Shown piece after piece: positions 26,023 through 34,226 of a stretch of DNA of 49,808 bases. Numbering within the stretch: the first letter of the stretch is position 1; every line of letters starts with the position of its first letter. The notes beneath the pieces are model-generated. The model saw nothing but the letters and a program-made list of their open reading frames with translations. It had not been told where the DNA came from and did not search any database. The translations under genes and the position numbers were made by a program. Source of the stretch: Lachnospiraceae bacterium (lineage in GTDB: Bacteria; Bacillota; Clostridia; Lachnospirales; Lachnospiraceae); contig JAETQH010000031.1 of assembly GCA_021770785.1 (NCBI GenBank), positions 1 through 49,808 on the forward strand, read 5' to 3'.

Positions 26023-26499
26023 ATGTTAGATGTATTTGTGGAGCGTGAGGGGAATTGTCTGCATACGCAGTTTCCTATAAGGATGGATGAGCTTGCGGTA
26101 CAGCTTGCAAGTATTGGTATAGGACAGTCTGTGTCAAAAATACCGGCGCTTGGGAATGAGGAGGTAAAAGTTACAATGGAGGCTCTTGACGAAGCAGGAC
26201 AGGTCATTCTTGAACGGATAAAGGATGGTGACAGCCTGGGGGCTGTCAATCATGTAAGCATTGCCGTGAACCGCAGTTGTCCTTATGGTTACCGTGAGTT
26301 TTTAGATATGCTTGCACCGAAGCCGGGGGGAGAGTATGAATTTTACCGGAAGTTTGATTGCACAGGGCCAAGCAGTAAAACCGGAATCGCTGGTCTTTTG
26401 GAGGAAACGGTGCGGTATGCGGCAATGATGTCGGAGTATGATAGAGTGTGCAGGGAAGAAGAACAGATGCAGGAGGGAGAGGAAGATTGGGAGCAATAG
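26023..26499 (+). CDS. Unknown ICE protein, 158 aa
   Basis: Soluble protein starting two bases after the previous stop. The segment MDELAVQLASIGIGQ and the mixed alpha/beta pattern hint at an antirestriction-like (ArdA/DUF-type) fold, but I cannot confirm it. Acidic Glu/Gln-rich tail. It lies directly upstream of the relaxase. Confidence 0.63.
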   Translation: MLDVFVEREGNCLHTQFPIRMDELAVQLASIGIGQSVSKIPALGNEEVKVTMEALDEAGQVILERIKDGDSLGAVNHVSIAVNRSCPYGYREFLDMLAPKPGGEYEFYRKFDCTGPSSKTGIAGLLEETVRYAAMMSEYDRVCREEEQMQEGEEDWEQ

Positions 26500-26516
26500 A
26501 AAAGTAAGGAATTGCA

Positions 26517-27728
26517 ATGTCAATCTTAGTGTATAAGCAGCGTTTCCGGCATCCCAATAAAAAGGACACACCGGGAGCTAACTATGCCCATATCCGGTAT
26601 ATCGCAACCAGGCCAAGGGTTTTGAAGAATGAAAATATGAATCATGGGCTTTTTGGAAAACTGGAGCCGGGTGCTGTTACGGAATTTGAGGACTGGAAGG
26701 ACGTAGCGAAATTATCTTATGCCAATTCCAAAAAAGGAATCCTCATGTACCGCAGCGTGGTGTCTTTTGCGGAAGATACCGCAAAAGAGCTTCTCTTAAA
26801 AGATCAGAAAAGCTGGCAGAGGTATATAGAAAACCACATCATGACGATTGCGGAGAAAAACGACATCAAACGGGAAAACCTGCAATGGGCGGCTGCGGTG
26901 CATGGGGAAAAGAGTCACCCTCATATTCATGTGGTGTTTTGGGATAAGTCTGTAAGAGTAAAAAATCCGTTTACACCGCCGCAGATACCGAATGCCATCC
27001 GAAAGCAGATGATAAAGGACACTTTTGCGGAAAAGATACTTGCATTTGCAAAAGAGAAAGATATGGCAGTAAAGGAGATGCGCCGGATAACGGATGAGTT
27101 GGTGGAGAAATTTGAAGAAGAGCTGCGGTGTAAAAGTCCCGGCAGATTTCAGGCGGCGGGAAAATGGCTGGAAGAAGAACTGGAACAGGGAGTCTCTTTT
27201 GACGAAAAGATATTAGCGGAACTGTCAGAGAAGCTCTTTGCACTTCGGGCTGCGATACCGGAAAGCGGTCGGATTGCATACCAGCTATTGTCCCCGGAGA
27301 GCAAGGAAAAGACGGACGAGCTGGTAAAATTCCTGTTATTGACGGTACCGGAGATTAAGGATTGTTTTGACAGGTATGTAAATGCCAAGTGCGATATGGC
27401 GGGGCTGTATGCTGCGGATGAGGAATGGCTTTCGGCGCAAAAGAAAAAGTTTGAAAAGGAAGCGGAGAAGATTCTGGCAAACCGGGTATTATCCGGTGTT
27501 AAGGCGATATGCAGACTGGAAAATGAGAAACGGGGAGAGGCATACATAAAGAGCCACAGAGAATATCTGGCATCCAGAATGATAATGGAGGTTCTGGATA
27601 TGCTGGCTCAGGCGGTTTGGAAACAGGAAGAAGATTTCCGTGACGGACAGGGTATGTCGGAAGAACTGTCGAAGGAGGCGAAAAAAGAATTGTTCTTAAA
27701 AAATCAGGATAAAGGATATGAACATTAA
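26517..27728 (+). CDS. MobP2 family relaxase
   Basis: 403-residue DNA relaxase that should nick oriT and pilot the strand. The catalytic domain fills the first 160 residues: a tyrosine-rich N-terminus (candidate nucleophiles Tyr23 and Tyr28 in ANYAHIRYIATR) and the metal-binding histidines His134, His136 and His138 in SHPHIHVVFWD, with His129 just before. The C-terminal 240 residues are helical and charged, probably for oriT or VirD4 contacts. Family call by the HxH signature and Firmicutes ICE context. Overlaps the next gene by 11 bases. Confidence 0.85.
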   Translation: MSILVYKQRFRHPNKKDTPGANYAHIRYIATRPRVLKNENMNHGLFGKLEPGAVTEFEDWKDVAKLSYANSKKGILMYRSVVSFAEDTAKELLLKDQKSWQRYIENHIMTIAEKNDIKRENLQWAAAVHGEKSHPHIHVVFWDKSVRVKNPFTPPQIPNAIRKQMIKDTFAEKILAFAKEKDMAVKEMRRITDELVEKFEEELRCKSPGRFQAAGKWLEEELEQGVSFDEKILAELSEKLFALRAAIPESGRIAYQLLSPESKEKTDELVKFLLLTVPEIKDCFDRYVNAKCDMAGLYAADEEWLSAQKKKFEKEAEKILANRVLSGVKAICRLENEKRGEAYIKSHREYLASRMIMEVLDMLAQAVWKQEEDFRDGQGMSEELSKEAKKELFLKNQDKGYEH

Positions 27729-28050
27729 AATGGGAAATGAAATCAAAAGTCAGGGGCATCCGTGCAGGGGATGTCCCTATGTTTTTACAAAGGGCGGCAC
27801 GGACTGCATCATGGGCGCGGTTCCGGGAGACTGCGCATGGTATTTTTACAAGCGGCTGATGGGGCATACGGACGCATCCATTCCTTCTGAAGAAATCAGA
27901 AAACAGTACAGAGGATATGCGAAAAGACAATCCAAGGCAGAAGAAAAACTGAAAAAAGGGATTGCGATGCTTTATGAAGTCGCAGAACTGAAATATGGCA
28001 GGAAGTATGCACAGTCTCTGAAAAAGAAAATGGGAGGAGGTACAGATTGA
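27718..28050 (+). CDS. Small cysteine-containing ICE protein, 110 aa
   Basis: Four cysteines in CRGCPYVF...DCIMGAVPGDCAWYF (about residues 15-41) suggest a metal-binding or structural knuckle, followed by a basic helical tail rich in Lys and Arg. Possibly a nucleic-acid-binding accessory of the relaxase, whose gene it overlaps. No named family recognised. Confidence 0.62.
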   Translation: MNIKMGNEIKSQGHPCRGCPYVFTKGGTDCIMGAVPGDCAWYFYKRLMGHTDASIPSEEIRKQYRGYAKRQSKAEEKLKKGIAMLYEVAELKYGRKYAQSLKKKMGGGTD

Positions 28051-28769
28051 AACTAAAGGATGTTCTGCTTATTACAAATAACGATAAAGGTACGGAATAT
28101 AAGTATCTTTCAAGCATGGAGGACTATATGGCAATCCTGTTTCGGGCATTTGAGGATTCGGAAACAAAACTGTCTCATGCGGTGCAGGAGTTGTGTCAGA
28201 CAAAGGAGAATAACCAATGTGCAGAAGTATATCTGGCGGCAAATAAAACTTTTCGTGCCAGATTTTGCAGGGATGAGTGGGAACTTCGGGATTTCCTTGC
28301 GGGAAACCATGGCATGACAGCCGGAGAAGTCAGTTTTGATAAGGAGCGCTGTACAAAAGAATGTCTGGAGGTACTGACTGCCTACAATATGGATCATGAA
28401 GGCCATCCTCTGATCGGGGCGCTGCATTATGAGGAAATGGAGTATCACTTCCGGCAGGGCGAGGTACTGCATAATTTAAACGGCAGTGATTACAGTGTGC
28501 TTATGGTGCTGAATCAAAATGACCTGTTTCTGATGGCATTAAAAAGCGGACAGTTTCTGATCGCAGAGGGTACAAGGGCATACGCAAGATATCCGAAAGA
28601 GGGAATTTATCCGGAAGACAGCGTTATTAGGGGAATCGAGTGGGACAGGGGAATTTATCTGGGAAATGACTTGTCAGAGATTTCTATAGACAGTATTCAG
28701 AAAGAATATGCTGCAGGTCACGAGGCAGGATGGGATGAAAACAGCATGGATGAAGAACAGGAATGTTGA
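28047..28769 (+). CDS. Unknown ICE protein, 240 aa
   Basis: TTG start overlapping the previous stop (TTGA). Soluble, acidic and mixed alpha/beta. The C-terminal part (about 140-235, LNGSDYSVLMVLNQNDLFLMALKSGQFLIAEG split by loops) looks like one compact domain. No motif that I can assign. Confidence 0.63.
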   Translation: MKLKDVLLITNNDKGTEYKYLSSMEDYMAILFRAFEDSETKLSHAVQELCQTKENNQCAEVYLAANKTFRARFCRDEWELRDFLAGNHGMTAGEVSFDKERCTKECLEVLTAYNMDHEGHPLIGALHYEEMEYHFRQGEVLHNLNGSDYSVLMVLNQNDLFLMALKSGQFLIAEGTRAYARYPKEGIYPEDSVIRGIEWDRGIYLGNDLSEISIDSIQKEYAAGHEAGWDENSMDEEQEC

Positions 28770-28806
28770 CAGTGTGAGAAGTTTTGCATACAGGAAAGGG
28801 AAATTT

Positions 28807-29499
28807 ATGAAATCAAAAGTTGAATTTTACAAGGCATTTTTTGACGAACTCGAAAAAAAGGGTTTCGGGGTGGCACAGCCTTCCTCGCCGGATTATGTGG
28901 TGGATATCCAGTTTAAGGGAAAGACCATTGCATTTTATACGAAAGCAGACATGATTGAAAAGAATCCCTTTGTGGAGGTGCCGGAAAAGCAGATGGAGCG
29001 GCTCTGGAGCATGGCGAAGGCAACCGCCAGCTTATGCGGTATCTGTTCCGACCAGCCTTACGAGGAGGAAAAGGCTGAGAAACTGAAAAATGGCGTGATG
29101 AAGCTGAATGAGCATAACGGAGTTATTTTAGCTTGTAAGAAGCATCCGCTGTTTGACTATGTGCTTTCGACCTACAAACAGGATGCACAGAATGAGAACA
29201 AGCCTATTCAGAGACAGTATTTCTATAACAGGGAGGAAGCATTTGAGAGTTTTGCCACACGGAGCGGTCTTGTGGATGAAAGAAAACTGTTTACGGAAAC
29301 GCAGTTGCAGCTTATCCATGCGGGGCTTGTAAAATTAAGGACCATGGACGAGGAACTTTCCGAGGAAGATATGAAAACAGTCGGGGAACTGGTAAACCGG
29401 GTGGAGGAGATTGTGCCGGAACTGCACCGGGAGGAACGAAAATTTGATGTTTCAAGACTGCTGGATGCCCTTTCCATGGGTAACGGCATGGAACGCTAG
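28807..29499 (+). CDS. Unknown ICE protein, 230 aa
   Basis: ATG chosen because AGGAAAGGG lies eight bases upstream; an in-frame start 99 bases earlier would overlap the preceding gene extensively. Mostly helical C-terminal half and alpha/beta N-terminal half. No TM segments. Function unknown. Confidence 0.65.
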   Translation: MKSKVEFYKAFFDELEKKGFGVAQPSSPDYVVDIQFKGKTIAFYTKADMIEKNPFVEVPEKQMERLWSMAKATASLCGICSDQPYEEEKAEKLKNGVMKLNEHNGVILACKKHPLFDYVLSTYKQDAQNENKPIQRQYFYNREEAFESFATRSGLVDERKLFTETQLQLIHAGLVKLRTMDEELSEEDMKTVGELVNRVEEIVPELHREERKFDVSRLLDALSMGNGMER

Positions 29500-29513
29500 G
29501 AAGGAGGAAACCA

Positions 29514-30326
29514 ATGCAGCCACAGGGAGACAGTATCTGGGGTAACATCAATCTTTGTATTGAGATTGCTCTGAACATTTATTACATATATGGGGAACAT
29601 GGCGAAGGTATTGCCATTCCCAAAGAACACGCAAAAGAAAATTTTTCTGATAAGACAGTGGCAGCGGGAAAAGAATCAGAGGGCTGCCTTTATTATCCGA
29701 AAGGGGAAACCATGGATATGCCGCTGTATGAGATGATGCAGAAGAGGGCTGCCATGGCAAGGAAGATGGAGCTTGCGGCAGCCGGGCAGATGGAGGCAAT
29801 CCGTGAAAGAGGACAGGAAGCAGCGTTGGCACTCTTTGCGGATATGAAGCCGCCGGAGCATACGGACGGAAGTCTTAGGCAGATCAGGGAGGGAATCTAT
29901 CTGCAAATCGGGGAAGATACGGAATTTTTGGTACATGAGAGAGTTGCGGAACATTTTCTGTCCCCGTATGCCTGTGAGTTTGGCAGAAATGAAGATGGAT
30001 TTTTTCACTATACCCTGCAAAGTGCGGCTATTCCGCTGTATGAATTAAAAGGAATCTTTCCGGAGTGCAGGGAGATGATTGTTTCTGAGGAAAGCCTGTG
30101 TGCCACTCTCTGTACGCATTATCCGGCATATCGGGAAGAATACAATGCTATTGTATCAAAGGACGAGCAGATTCCGCAGATAAGCGCACCGGCAAATCTG
30201 TTCTTGCAGGAGCAGCTTGACCGGGGACAGAAAGAAGCGGCAGAGGAAAACGCACATGAGGAAGTATTAGAGGAGGCGGATGAGGACGAATATGGAGAGC
30301 AGGTGGATTATGGATTTGGCGTATGA
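29514..30326 (+). CDS. Unknown ICE protein, 270 aa
   Basis: ATG behind GGAAGGAGG. The N-terminal segment contains LCIEIALNIYYIYGEHGEGIA. The centre is Met/Ala/Glu-rich and likely coiled coil (about 70-110), and a globular domain (about 120-220) is followed by an acidic tail. No recognised family. Confidence 0.63.
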   Translation: MQPQGDSIWGNINLCIEIALNIYYIYGEHGEGIAIPKEHAKENFSDKTVAAGKESEGCLYYPKGETMDMPLYEMMQKRAAMARKMELAAAGQMEAIRERGQEAALALFADMKPPEHTDGSLRQIREGIYLQIGEDTEFLVHERVAEHFLSPYACEFGRNEDGFFHYTLQSAAIPLYELKGIFPECREMIVSEESLCATLCTHYPAYREEYNAIVSKDEQIPQISAPANLFLQEQLDRGQKEAAEENAHEEVLEEADEDEYGEQVDYGFGV

Positions 30327-30337
30327 AAGGGGTGCGG

Positions 30338-31045
30338 ATGAAACTTGTCTATATCGCAAGTCCCCTCCGTGGGGAAAATCCTTCGGAGAAGGATTATAGT
30401 AAAAACATAAAGAAGGCAATGGAATACTGTGAAAAAGCCTGTTCCCTTGGAGTACTTGCCTTTGCACCCCATCTGTATTTTACACAGTTTTACAATGACA
30501 CGGTACCGGAGCAGCGGGAAAAGGGACTGGAAATGGGGCTTTCTATGCTGGAAAAATGCGAAGAACTCTGGGTAATGGGTACACATATCAGTCAGGGCAT
30601 GAGGGGTGAGATTGCCCATGCAAAAAGCCTTGGCATTCCTATTTACAATATAGAGATGCCGGATGACATTATGTATTATCCGGTCAGTGCAGATAATCAT
30701 GCACTGCTGGGGCAGCATTCCTGCATGCCGGACAGCCGGGATAAGGACTATACGGGAAAAATTCTGGTGATGAATTATGATGCCCTAAAACCGGAATACC
30801 GGAGCAGACCATATCAGCTATGGCTTGCCACCGGCGGCTTTGGGTGCAGCCCTACAGCCAGGGGCAGGAGGGTTTTTGCCACCAATCTATATGATGGGGA
30901 GCAGAGCAGCTTTTACCGGCAGGATTTTACGGGCATTGTGAAACCGGAGGTCTTGGAGGAAGTGCAGAGTCAATATGATTTCAAAATATCGAATCAGGAA
31001 GTGCAAAATGGCAGTGAAACGCAAGAGGAAGGAATGGAGCCATAA
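30338..31045 (+). CDS. DUF4406-like (nucleoside deoxyribosyltransferase-fold) protein
   Basis: The first 115 residues show the DUF4406/nucleoside 2-deoxyribosyltransferase-like pattern: YIASPLRG after strand 1, GVLAFAPHLYF, then CEELWVMG...SQGMRGEIAHA and a GIPIYNI strand. The second half (about 120-235) is a separate domain with NYDALKPEYRSRPYQLWLATGGFGCSP split over several strands. This could act on nucleotides or nucleosides, but no substrate can be inferred. Start set at the second in-frame ATG (MKLVYIAS), where the first beta strand begins. It overlaps a possible upstream start of virD4. Confidence 0.68.
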   Translation: MKLVYIASPLRGENPSEKDYSKNIKKAMEYCEKACSLGVLAFAPHLYFTQFYNDTVPEQREKGLEMGLSMLEKCEELWVMGTHISQGMRGEIAHAKSLGIPIYNIEMPDDIMYYPVSADNHALLGQHSCMPDSRDKDYTGKILVMNYDALKPEYRSRPYQLWLATGGFGCSPTARGRRVFATNLYDGEQSSFYRQDFTGIVKPEVLEEVQSQYDFKISNQEVQNGSETQEEGMEP

Positions 31046-31080
31046 AAAAGAAAGAGAAAATCATTTTAGGGAGCATCTTA

Positions 31081-33306
31081 GTGGGAGTAGGAACACTGTT
31101 TAACCTGTTTTTCTCGGCAGCCCTGCACCGGATATTGTCAGGACAGATGAAAACCTTTGCAATGGTGCCAGTCTGGGAGTGTGTGGCAGGGCTTTTCACG
31201 GAGCCAAAGCAGGGGATGCTGTTTTTATCCTTTGAGTGCTTCGTGCTGCTCTGTACCGTGTTGTTTTTTACGCAGAACAGCAGATCTTATCAGTCTGACC
31301 TTATGAAAGTGACGGATGAGATTGCGATACCCGTACCGGTTGGGCAGTTCCAGCATGGTTCTTCCAGATGGATGCGGGAGGAAGAAAAAGACAGAGTATT
31401 TGAGGTATGTACTATAAGCCTCACAAATCCGGTCATAAAAGAACTCATTGATACCGGATTTGTGGGGCTTGATTTTTTAAAGGATAGTGAAATGGTGGAT
31501 ATCAAAGCTGCAGGAGAGCCGGAGGACAGAGAGCTTTCCGGCAGCTTTGTTCCAATAGATGAGGAAACAGAAAAAGAAGCAGACGAAAGAAAGGAGAATG
31601 AGGAGACAAAAAGAGAGGAAGCGGATGAGGGCTACGAGACGGTAGAGTATGCCTATGAAAAAAAGGAGCCGGAGCAGGGAAAAGATGTACCTGCCTGTGA
31701 GGAAAAAAGGAAAGGAGCCGGACAGGATCCCTGCCGTATCTTAAAAGAGGGCGGCATCGTAATAGGGATGACAAAGAGTGGGAAAAAGGAGAAGATACAT
31801 TATATCGCAGACGATACCCACACGCTTACCATAGGAGCAACCCGCTCCGGAAAAACGAGGACGCTGGTGCTGCAGTCTATCTGTCTGATGGCACTGGCAG
31901 GCGAGAGCCTTGTTATCAGCGATCCCAAGGCAGAGCTGTATCAGTACGCAGCACCGTTTTTAGGGAAACTTGGATATGATGTCATCTGCCTTGACTTCAA
32001 GAACCCGGAAAAGAGCAGCCGTTACAACCTGCTCCAGCCCATCATTGATGCGGTAAACCGGGGAGAGATGGATAAGGCAGAAATGTACGCATGGGACATC
32101 ACGAATATCCTAGTGGGCGATAATACCAGCAATGAGAAGATATGGGAAAACGGCGAGAAGTCCACGATTGCGGCGGCAATCCTCTGTGTTGTGGTGGATA
32201 ATGCCAAGCGTCCGGAATACCAGAACCTCACCAATGTGTACTGGTTCGTGGCAGAAATGTGCAAGGCGGTGGGAAACAAGACGCCCATGCAGGAGTATGT
32301 AAAGAAATTAAAACCGGGGCATCCGGCAAGGGCGCTTTTATCAATCTCTGATGTAGCGCCCAGCAGGACAAAGGGTAGTTTTTATACTTCTGCACTGACG
32401 ACGCTAAGGCTGTTTACATCAAGGGCGGTTTATTCTATCACCCATAAGAGCGATTATGATATCGCTGATATCGGGAAAAAGAAGCAGGCATTGTTCTTTA
32501 TCCTGCCGGACGAAAAGACCACCTATTATCCCATTGCAAGCCTTATGGTATCGCAGCTCTATGAACTGCTGGTACACCAGTCGGATGAAAGGGGCGGCCG
32601 GCTCATAAACAGGGTAAACTTTGTCCTGGAGGAATTTGGAAACTTTACTAAAATCAATGACCTGACGAACAAGCTGACCGTAGCGGGCGGCCGTGGTATG
32701 CGGTTCCATTTCTTTTTGCAGAGCTTTGAACAGCTTACGGAGAAATACAACAAGGAAACAGCAGCCATTGTCAAGTCAAACTGTCAGAGCTGGATTTATT
32801 TGCAGGCGGACGATAAGGAAACCCTGTCCGAAATCTGTGATAAGCTGGGGAAATACACCTGTTCCGGCTATCAGCTATCCAGCCAGCACGGGCGGTATGT
32901 CAATCCATCTTCCAGTAGTACCATCAATTTAGTGGCAAGGGATCTTCTGACAACAGATGAGATACGGAGAGTGTCAAGACCTTATCAGATCGTGGTATCA
33001 CGTTCCCACCCGGCAATGATGGTGTCACCGGATCTGTCACAGTGGTATTTCAATAAAATGCTTGGACTGGGGGACAAGGAGCATAACCGTAAAGTGCGGG
33101 AGGAACGGGAACGTAAGCGGCCGGTACTTACCAGCGTAAAGGAAGAAATACCGTTATGGAATATCTGGGTCTATTACACGAAAGACCTTCAGATGAAGGA
33201 AGAAAAGCAGAAACAGAAGGGGCTTCCGGTACAGGCAGGCTCCCTGTTTTCAGAGAAATTCATGCGGAGAGGAGGGAAGCTACCGGGAAATGAAGAAGAT
33301 GAATAA
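31081..33306 (+). CDS. Type IV coupling protein (VirD4/TraG)
   Basis: Membrane-anchored ATPase that brings the relaxase-DNA complex to the secretion channel. Two N-terminal TM helices (about 1-20 and 40-62) precede a highly charged Glu/Lys linker (about 150-215) and the TraG ATPase with Walker A GATRSGKT at 252-259 and Walker B VLEEFGN at 515-521. The GTG start used here opens right at the first TM. An upstream ATG at 31008 with AGGAAG six bases before would add a basic N-terminus (MAVKRKRKEWSHKK...), but it is out of frame by one base at a six-A run (31044-31049). Confidence 0.9.
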   Translation: MGVGTLFNLFFSAALHRILSGQMKTFAMVPVWECVAGLFTEPKQGMLFLSFECFVLLCTVLFFTQNSRSYQSDLMKVTDEIAIPVPVGQFQHGSSRWMREEEKDRVFEVCTISLTNPVIKELIDTGFVGLDFLKDSEMVDIKAAGEPEDRELSGSFVPIDEETEKEADERKENEETKREEADEGYETVEYAYEKKEPEQGKDVPACEEKRKGAGQDPCRILKEGGIVIGMTKSGKKEKIHYIADDTHTLTIGATRSGKTRTLVLQSICLMALAGESLVISDPKAELYQYAAPFLGKLGYDVICLDFKNPEKSSRYNLLQPIIDAVNRGEMDKAEMYAWDITNILVGDNTSNEKIWENGEKSTIAAAILCVVVDNAKRPEYQNLTNVYWFVAEMCKAVGNKTPMQEYVKKLKPGHPARALLSISDVAPSRTKGSFYTSALTTLRLFTSRAVYSITHKSDYDIADIGKKKQALFFILPDEKTTYYPIASLMVSQLYELLVHQSDERGGRLINRVNFVLEEFGNFTKINDLTNKLTVAGGRGMRFHFFLQSFEQLTEKYNKETAAIVKSNCQSWIYLQADDKETLSEICDKLGKYTCSGYQLSSQHGRYVNPSSSSTINLVARDLLTTDEIRRVSRPYQIVVSRSHPAMMVSPDLSQWYFNKMLGLGDKEHNRKVREERERKRPVLTSVKEEIPLWNIWVYYTKDLQMKEEKQKQKGLPVQAGSLFSEKFMRRGGKLPGNEEDE

Positions 33307-33640
33307 ATGGTTACAAAGATGTACGGCGGCAGGAAAGTCAATTTCTGCCGCTTTTGCCGTGTTTTTGCTGAACACACAGACTGCCTATGCAAGTGGTATC
33401 AGTGAGAGCAAGCTGGCAAAGGGAACAGAAAAGCTGATTGGGGATGCCACAACCTGGCTTATGGTGCTGGCACCGGTCGTTGCGGGACTTCTGATTATTT
33501 ACTTCTGTATCAGGAGAAGTGCGGCGGATGAGATGGATCAGAAAAAGTGGAACAACCGTATCGTGGTTGCCATCGTGTCCTGCATCGGGGCAGTAATCGG
33601 AAGCGCAACCCTAAATATCATTATTGGCTATTACCAGTAA
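33290..33640 (+). CDS. VirB2-like small membrane protein (candidate conjugative pilin)
   Basis: 116 residues. The N-terminal signal-like segment has basic residues, a hydrophobic core and AYAS at residues 35-38 as likely signal peptidase site. Two further TM helices lie near 57-75 and 90-110. This is the usual shape of VirB2/TrbC-like pilins and the small proteins between virD4 and trbL in Firmicutes ICEs. Overlaps the virD4 3' end by 17 bases. Confidence 0.68.
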   Translation: MKKMNKWLQRCTAAGKSISAAFAVFLLNTQTAYASGISESKLAKGTEKLIGDATTWLMVLAPVVAGLLIIYFCIRRSAADEMDQKKWNNRIVVAIVSCIGAVIGSATLNIIIGYYQ

Positions 33641-33686
33641 TGCAGACAACCTAAAAATAAATTTAAAATTTGGAGGAATGAACACT

Positions 33687-33938
33687 ATGAGAAAAATCAA
33701 TGACACTATGAACAGACTGACCGTAGCAGCTTATGTATATGGCGGAAAAATGAAAAGGAAACTTGCAGGCATCCTTACAAGAAAAGAGGGCGAAGGCTTT
33801 GTAGATACTGCTCTGAAAATCCTGATTTCTGTTGTGGTTGGCGCGTTGCTGCTGGCAGGACTCTATGCACTGTTTAAGGACACCATCCTTCCTACCCTGA
33901 CGCAGAGAATCCAGAACCTCTTTAATTATCAGGGGTAA
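33687..33938 (+). CDS. DUF6133 family small membrane protein
   Basis: 83 residues with a basic N-terminus, the conserved EGEGFVDTALKILISVVVGA stretch running into a single TM helix, and a short C-terminal tail ending FNYQG. This matches DUF6133 as found in clostridial ICE transfer operons and is pilin-like in layout. Start at the second ATG after GGAGG (spacing ten); the first ATG abuts the ribosome site. It is followed by a GNRA-loop hairpin that may stabilise its message or limit read-through. Confidence 0.75.
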   Translation: MRKINDTMNRLTVAAYVYGGKMKRKLAGILTRKEGEGFVDTALKILISVVVGALLLAGLYALFKDTILPTLTQRIQNLFNYQG

Positions 33939-33972
33939 TGATTGTACAGGAAAAACGTAAACGTTCAATGAG

Positions 33973-34002
33973 AACTGCCTGCCGGGAAACCGGCGGGCAA
34001 AT
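33973..34002 (+). repeat. 30-bp hairpin repeat, left copy bordering the defence cargo
   Basis: TGCCTGCCGG pairs with CCGGCGGGCA around a GAAA tetraloop, in a 30-bp unit that recurs 5.4 kb downstream with 28/30 identity. Both differences keep the stem paired through G-U changes. The unit sits after the DUF6133 gene. Confidence 0.8.
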
Positions 34003-34117
34003 ATTTAAGGTAAAGGAGCATGGAATAGAAAATTAAAATAATAGGAAAAGAAAAATGTTCTGTTTTATCTGTATATTCTTAGCGTTCGTGTAAAGAAAAA
34101 TGGTTTTAATGAAAAAA

Positions 34118-34181
34118 TCGACATCTAAATTAATAAAAGTATAAAATTAGATGTTGATTTATGCTTAAAATGGGGTATAAT
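34118..34181 (+). promoter_or_regulatory. Promoter of the defence operon with operator-like palindrome
   Basis: A -35 box TTGATT (34154-34159) and -10 box TATAAT (34176-34181) are spaced by 16 bases. An 11-bp inverted repeat, TCGACATCTAA (34118-34128) and TTAGATGTTGA (34147-34157, one mismatch), runs into the -35 box, a normal place for a repressor operator. No regulator gene is in the cassette, so a host or ICE factor would have to bind. Confidence 0.7.
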
Positions 34182-34226
34182 AAAATTGAAAGATTCCATA
34201 GAAGGACAGAAGGAGTATAGAGAATT

